From RGIG3009 sp964490085 (GTDB taxonomy: Bacteria > Bacillota > Clostridia > Oscillospirales > Acutalibacteraceae), in NCBI GenBank assembly GCA_964490085.1, contig CAZBAO010000010.1, positions 1 through 23,753 on the forward strand: a stretch of 23,753 nucleotides of DNA. The letters are read 5' to 3'. Made by a program: the position numbers and the translations under genes. Positions 20,092-23,753 of the stretch are shown piece after piece. Position 1 is the stretch's first letter. Each line of letters opens with the position of its first letter. Under the pieces are notes generated by a model that was not told where the DNA came from, did not search any database, and worked only from the letters and a program-made list of their open reading frames with translations.

Positions 20092-21632
20092 GTAAGCGCA
20101 TGACAAAACGCACCCGCTCGTTGCTGTTCGCCGTCATTGCCTTGGCGGCGGTCAGCGTACTGTTGGTGAGCTTGCTGCTGTTGCTCCCCGAACCGGAGGA
20201 GGATCCCGACGACGACACCGCTGTCGACGAATCCGTCGTTCTGCTTGATAAAAGCGGCAATGACGAGATCGTCCTGTCCTCTGCCGTGATTACTCTGGCA
20301 GGCGCCTCGCACACCATTTCGCTCACCGACGACGAGCTGTATACCGTCAAGGGCTATGAAGATCTCCCGCTGGATCACACGGTGCTTTCCGAGGTGGCAG
20401 ATGCACTGCTGACCGTCACCGCGACCCGCCTTGTGCTGGAAGAACCGGAAAACCCCGCCGATTTCGGCTTTGAACAAGAGGACGGCGTCATCTCCGTATC
20501 CGCCACCTATTCCGACGACACCACCTTCTCATTTGAGATCGGTGATCTCACCCCCTCACAGGAAGGCTATTATCTGCGTGAGACCGGTAAGGAAGCTATC
20601 TACTTGATGGATACGACCTTCTGTCAAACCATGGCGCATGAGACCTATCAGTACATCAACCGGACTCCCATCACCGCTCCCTCGGCAGAGGAAAGCACGG
20701 ATACCGTGGTCGTACGTGACGTAACGTTGACCGGTACGGTTCGCCCCGGCACGATCTTTTTCCAGGTCGTGGATGAACCGGAGGACGAGGAAGAAACCAT
20801 GGTGATCTCCGGCTACGCCGTTCAAAAGCCGTATTTCCATGCGGTGGACTCAAACAGCCTGCTGATCTCCTACAGTACCTTTACCTCCATCACGGCGTCC
20901 GGTATTGCCAAGCTTCGCCCCACGAATGCGGATCTGACCGCTTACGGCTTGTCTAAGCCCTACTCGGCGTGCACCGTCAACCTGTCACTCCAGCGTACGA
21001 CCGAAACCGAGGACGAAGACGGGGAGACCACGACCGAGATCTCGTATCACAGCACGTTCAAATACACCGTTAAGCTCGGCAACACCGATGAAGACGGCAA
21101 TTACTACGGCGTCGTGTACGAAGAAAACACCATGATCCCCATCGTATATCTGTTCAGTGCGAGCACGGTCTCCTCCTGGGTGGATGCGCAATACGAGGAT
21201 ATCGCAGACGATATGCTGTACTTCCAGTATATCACCAATCTCACCTCCGTTGCGATCACCGCCGACGGCGAGGCGAAGACCTTTGCACTTTCGCATTTTC
21301 CGGACGAGGAGGACAGTGACAACACGCTGACGGTCACGGCAGACGGCGTCACCTACAGCACCCCCGATTTCCGCACCCTGTATGCCTCCTTGCTCAGTCT
21401 GTACCGTGTCGGCTCCACGGACGAAACGCCGACCGGCACCCCGATGCTGACGCTGCAATTCACGCCGATGAAAGAATACGGCAGTGCGACGCGTATTAAC
21501 ATTTACGAATACACGGCCGGCTATTGCGTCGCCGTTCATAACTCCGGCGAAAAGCATCTCGTCAGCGCTAAAGAGGTTCAGAGCCTTTTAGCGGATTATA
21601 ACAAATTCTTAGCCGGTGAAAGTCTTGAATAA
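20088..21632 (+). CDS. DUF4340-type membrane-anchored protein
   Basis: A 514-residue protein whose ATG overlaps the preceding stop by four bases. AAGAGGAGG lies upstream. After a basic start (MSKRMTKRTR) a membrane helix spans about 11-33. An acidic linker (PEPEEDPDDDTA) and a large outer domain follow. The domain contains repeated modules such as DELYTVKGYEDLPLDHTVLS, FGFEQEDGVISVSATYSDDT, LTPSQEGYYLRETGKEAIYL and YGLSKPYSACTVNL, characteristic of DUF4340, which recurs as the fourth member of GldA/F/G clusters. It probably forms the extracytoplasmic part of the ABC complex. Many Asp/Glu residues give it a low pI. Confidence 0.9.
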   Translation: MSKRMTKRTRSLLFAVIALAAVSVLLVSLLLLLPEPEEDPDDDTAVDESVVLLDKSGNDEIVLSSAVITLAGASHTISLTDDELYTVKGYEDLPLDHTVLSEVADALLTVTATRLVLEEPENPADFGFEQEDGVISVSATYSDDTTFSFEIGDLTPSQEGYYLRETGKEAIYLMDTTFCQTMAHETYQYINRTPITAPSAEESTDTVVVRDVTLTGTVRPGTIFFQVVDEPEDEEETMVISGYAVQKPYFHAVDSNSLLISYSTFTSITASGIAKLRPTNADLTAYGLSKPYSACTVNLSLQRTTETEDEDGETTTEISYHSTFKYTVKLGNTDEDGNYYGVVYEENTMIPIVYLFSASTVSSWVDAQYEDIADDMLYFQYITNLTSVAITADGEAKTFALSHFPDEEDSDNTLTVTADGVTYSTPDFRTLYASLLSLYRVGSTDETPTGTPMLTLQFTPMKEYGSATRINIYEYTAGYCVAVHNSGEKHLVSAKEVQSLLADYNKFLAGESLE

Positions 21633-21641
21633 CCACTCGTA

Positions 21642-21679
21642 ACAAACGCCGCGAAGGAAGGTTCCTTCGCGGCGTTTGT
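21642..21679. terminator. 18-bp perfect palindromic terminator
   Basis: The arms 21642-21659 and 21662-21679 are exact complements. On the plus strand it is followed by CTGTTTA, a modest T tract. It ends the ABC operon and lies between it and the convergent ydbT-like gene, so it may serve both. Confidence 0.7.
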
Positions 21680-21683
21680 CTGT

Positions 21684-23048
21684 TTATACCCCGATTTCAT
21701 ATAAAACCGTCTCATACGGCAGTCCCCACACCCGATGCCGGCGCTTTTTGTCACCAAAGCTGCGCACCGTAACGGTGCAGGTGCCGCCAAAGCGCTGCCA
21801 TATGCTCTGCGTCACGGTGATGTGGTCCACCGCCTCACGCGGTAAATACACCCGATAAAAGGCGAGCCCGCGCGGATACCACACCGTCACGGCGGCTTCG
21901 TCAGCGCCGAAGCCGGCACTTCGAAAGCCGAGAAAACGGACGGTCAGCCACCAGATCCCCCACGCCGTGCACACCAATGCCGGCATCTGCCAAAATCCGC
22001 CCGCCATCCACGGCGGCACACTCAATGCCGTGACGATCAGCGGGGGCACGAGATACCGCCACCATGCTCGGCGCACCGCTCTGATCCGCCCCGTTTTCAA
22101 AGGGTACCCCGGCAACAAGTGCTCCAGCCCCTCACATAAGGTGCGCGGGTCGGCTGCGGGGATCAGCACCGGCCGTGCGCCGATATCCCGCCCGTAGCCG
22201 GCGGCGGTGATCACCGCCGTGTGCAGTCCCAGTAAGCGCATCAATAATGTCTGTCGCAGTTCCAGCGCTGTGATCTTATCCCGATCGATAAGCACGTCCC
22301 GCCGTGTAAATAAACCGGATACCAGATGCAGGTGCTCCTCCTGCACCGTGGCGTAAAACCCCGCGTACCGCAAAAAATTGCGAAGCACCGCGATCCCCCA
22401 ACCGATCACGAGTAGGTTCGCGAGCATCCGCAGTGCAGAGGGGATCTCCGCCGCCAACAGCTGCTGTAGCACCCCCACCGCATCGGCGGAGAACCGCTCG
22501 CCGAGCAGATTGCTGATCTGCCGCAGAACGGGCACCGCTGTCAGCAGCCCCACCGCGGCGTTGGAGCCGGTGATCGCCGCCACGATCACCGGCCACAGGC
22601 GCGCACGAAACCGCTGTCGGTAACGATCGTTAAGCGAAAACAAGTCCCGCACGCACTCTGCGGACAGGTACAACACGGCATCTGCCCGCCGCCGCAGACC
22701 GACCGTGTTCACGCGCACGCGTCGCCCGCCGCACAGCGCGAGCAACGGCGTGCGCTCGATCTCCACCGACGCCGCGGCGTCTGCATCGATATGCAGGGCA
22801 TGCCGCACAAGCAATCCTTGTCGCACGCCGACGCTGTAAAATCCGTTCTGCGAACGTCCCACTCGATAACGGCTGCCTCGCCATTTCTCGATCGAATACC
22901 CGACCAGCACCGCACACAACAGCAGCTCCCGCAGCAGGACACGCGGTTCACTCGTCGGCATCAGCACACGCCGTAACGGCCACAGCAGGATCGGCCACCA
23001 TCGCCGCATATCGTACAGCACGTACGCACCGCAAGGTCGTTGTTCCAT
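21684..23048 (-). CDS. YdbT-like bacterial PH-domain (bPH2) membrane protein
   Basis: A 454-residue protein. ATG at 23048 overlaps the upstream stop (ATGA), and GGAGGAG lies nine bases upstream. It carries several hydrophobic segments (near 20-60, 170-195, 225-245, 335-375) alternating with bacterial pleckstrin-homology modules. Recognisable pieces are FYATVQEEHLHLVSGLFTRRD...DKITALELRQTLLMRLLGLHTAVI and the C-terminal VWYPRGLAFYRVYLPREAVDHITV. This is the two- to three-module layout of YdbT (COG3428). In Bacillus the ydbS-ydbT pair contributes to resistance to some antimicrobial peptides. It is Arg-rich and GC-rich but shows intact reading. Confidence 0.85.
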   Translation of the reverse strand: MEQRPCGAYVLYDMRRWWPILLWPLRRVLMPTSEPRVLLRELLLCAVLVGYSIEKWRGSRYRVGRSQNGFYSVGVRQGLLVRHALHIDADAAASVEIERTPLLALCGGRRVRVNTVGLRRRADAVLYLSAECVRDLFSLNDRYRQRFRARLWPVIVAAITGSNAAVGLLTAVPVLRQISNLLGERFSADAVGVLQQLLAAEIPSALRMLANLLVIGWGIAVLRNFLRYAGFYATVQEEHLHLVSGLFTRRDVLIDRDKITALELRQTLLMRLLGLHTAVITAAGYGRDIGARPVLIPAADPRTLCEGLEHLLPGYPLKTGRIRAVRRAWWRYLVPPLIVTALSVPPWMAGGFWQMPALVCTAWGIWWLTVRFLGFRSAGFGADEAAVTVWYPRGLAFYRVYLPREAVDHITVTQSIWQRFGGTCTVTVRSFGDKKRRHRVWGLPYETVLYEIGV

Positions 23049-23455
23049 CAGCACTCCTCCAAGCGTGCCGTCAACCGGCACGCCGTTTTCTCGTCTAAAA
23101 GCGGTAAAACCACGCTACCGCCCGCAAACCGCAGCACCACCGTACGGCAGTGAAACAGACGGTGCAGCGGAGGCGTCCACGTTTCAAACGTGCGCAGTGC
23201 ATCAAGCGGCACCACCGATTCCCGCCGCCACAGCACCCCATACCGCACGTACAGACGCTCGTGATCCATTTCGCCGTAAAGTGAGCGTGTCAGCCGCGGC
23301 AGATACCATACGACGAGGGGAACGGCAAGCGATATCGGTACCAGACACCAAAGCGAGCCTGTCAGCCATCGCAGCAGCACGACAACAACAGCGATCACCG
23401 CGATCACGATCGTGCGCAGCACCGACCGCGCACCGACACCCGCAGAAAATGCCAT
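23048..23455 (-). CDS. YdbS-like bacterial PH-domain (bPH2) membrane protein
   Basis: A 135-residue protein with AAAAAGGAGAG before ATG at 23455. Two membrane helices (about 11-29 and 33-53) precede a single bPH2 domain: HERLYVRYGVLWRRESVVPL, then DALRTFETWTPPLHRLFHCRTVVLRFAGG. This matches the YdbS family (COG3402), which is normally encoded directly before ydbT, as here. The two genes overlap by one base. Together they probably form a membrane complex at the cell envelope. Confidence 0.88.
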   Translation of the reverse strand: MAFSAGVGARSVLRTIVIAVIAVVVVLLRWLTGSLWCLVPISLAVPLVVWYLPRLTRSLYGEMDHERLYVRYGVLWRRESVVPLDALRTFETWTPPLHRLFHCRTVVLRFAGGSVVLPLLDEKTACRLTARLEEC

Positions 23456-23553
23456 ATCCTCTCTCCTTTTTCACGACGCTCCACAGGTATATTTATGCCC
23501 AAACATACCCCAACTATGTTGCAAAGACCCGTTTAGCTCGAAAGGGGAATGAG

Positions 23554-23673
23554 ATGAAGCACTCTTTTCGCGGCGGGATCGTCTTTCCTGCTTTGTTGCA
23601 AACGAAAAAGGAGCCGACGCGCACCGCATGGGCGCTGATCGCTATCACCCTGTGTGCGGTTTCATCTTTTTAA
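23554..23673 (+). CDS. Possible 39-residue peptide with hydrophobic C-terminus
   Basis: ATG at 23554 has AAAGGGG six bases upstream. The frame is short and ends at TAA 23673. The N-terminus is basic with MKHSFRGG, and the C-terminus (AWALIAITLCAVSSF) is hydrophobic enough for a short membrane helix. It has no recognisable family. The region would otherwise be a 290-base non-coding gap between divergent units. No clear promoter lies upstream of it. The evidence is limited to the ribosome binding site and composition. Confidence 0.35.
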   Translation: MKHSFRGGIVFPALLQTKKEPTRTAWALIAITLCAVSSF

Positions 23674-23682
23674 AAATTTCTC

Positions 23683-23711
23683 TTTACAAGCGGGACATTC
23701 TGTGTTATACT
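23683..23711 (+). promoter_or_regulatory. Strong sigma-A promoter at the right edge
   Basis: TTTACA (23683-23688), a 17-base spacer, then TATACT (23706-23711). The start point is near 23718. The 30-odd transcribed bases to the window edge contain no usable ribosome binding site, so a leader or RNA gene continues outside the window. Confidence 0.75.
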
Positions 23712-23753
23712 ACAATGGCACGCGAATGTGCACATCCCTGATCCGGATCGTGG

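Overview
The window reads as chromosomal core DNA of a Gram-positive, low-redox member of the class Clostridia, probably Oscillospiraceae/Ruminococcaceae-like. The support is indirect. The DnaD/DnaC-type replication proteins, a DivIVA-like protein, a PASTA-domain kinase-like protein and YdbS/YdbT PH-domain proteins are Firmicutes types. A two-cluster ferredoxin points to anaerobic metabolism. Ribosome binding sites are strong (AAAGGAGG type) and genes are tightly packed at moderately high GC. No rRNA, tRNA, CRISPR array, transposase or phage gene was seen.

Layout. 1-1860 (+): the end of a UPF0210 (PFL) gene, a terminator, and a comM/yifB-type ATPase. 1950-3750 (-): a three-gene unit of DivIVA-like protein, YdbC and undecaprenyl-diphosphatase UppP. 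3760-4775 (-): a single-pass membrane protein, then a tiny Gln/Asn/Lys-repeat peptide. 4780-9660 (-): a tightly coupled operon of a DnaD-domain protein, a DnaC/DnaI-like helicase loader, a zinc-ribbon/PASTA kinase-like protein whose catalytic residues are lost, and nagA. 9690-12031 (+): ferredoxin, TrmN6-like methyltransferase, rsmI and a small membrane protein. 12026-13003 (-): three overlapping small genes of unknown function. 13050-13520 (+): a YfcE-type phosphodiesterase.

13557-14995 is a more AT-rich island holding one orphan membrane-anchored gene. It is bounded on both sides by copies of the same bidirectional terminator. Upstream of that gene lies a near-consensus sigma-A promoter, a 112-base nested inverted repeat starting at the predicted transcription start, and a strong intrinsic terminator before the start codon. 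This is either a small RNA of about 170 nt or a conditional (attenuator/riboswitch-like) leader. It is the best candidate for something undescribed.

14994-16574 (-): a RibF riboflavin kinase/FAD synthetase fused in frame to a HAD phosphatase, an unusual flavin-metabolism fusion. 16726-21632 (+): a four-gene GldA/GldF/GldG/DUF4340-type ABC exporter operon. 21684-23455 (-): a ydbS/ydbT-like pair of PH-domain membrane proteins. The window ends with a possible 39-residue ORF and a strong promoter whose transcript runs off the edge.

All calls come from reading the sequence. No database or folding search was run, so family names rest on recognised motifs and overall protein shape.
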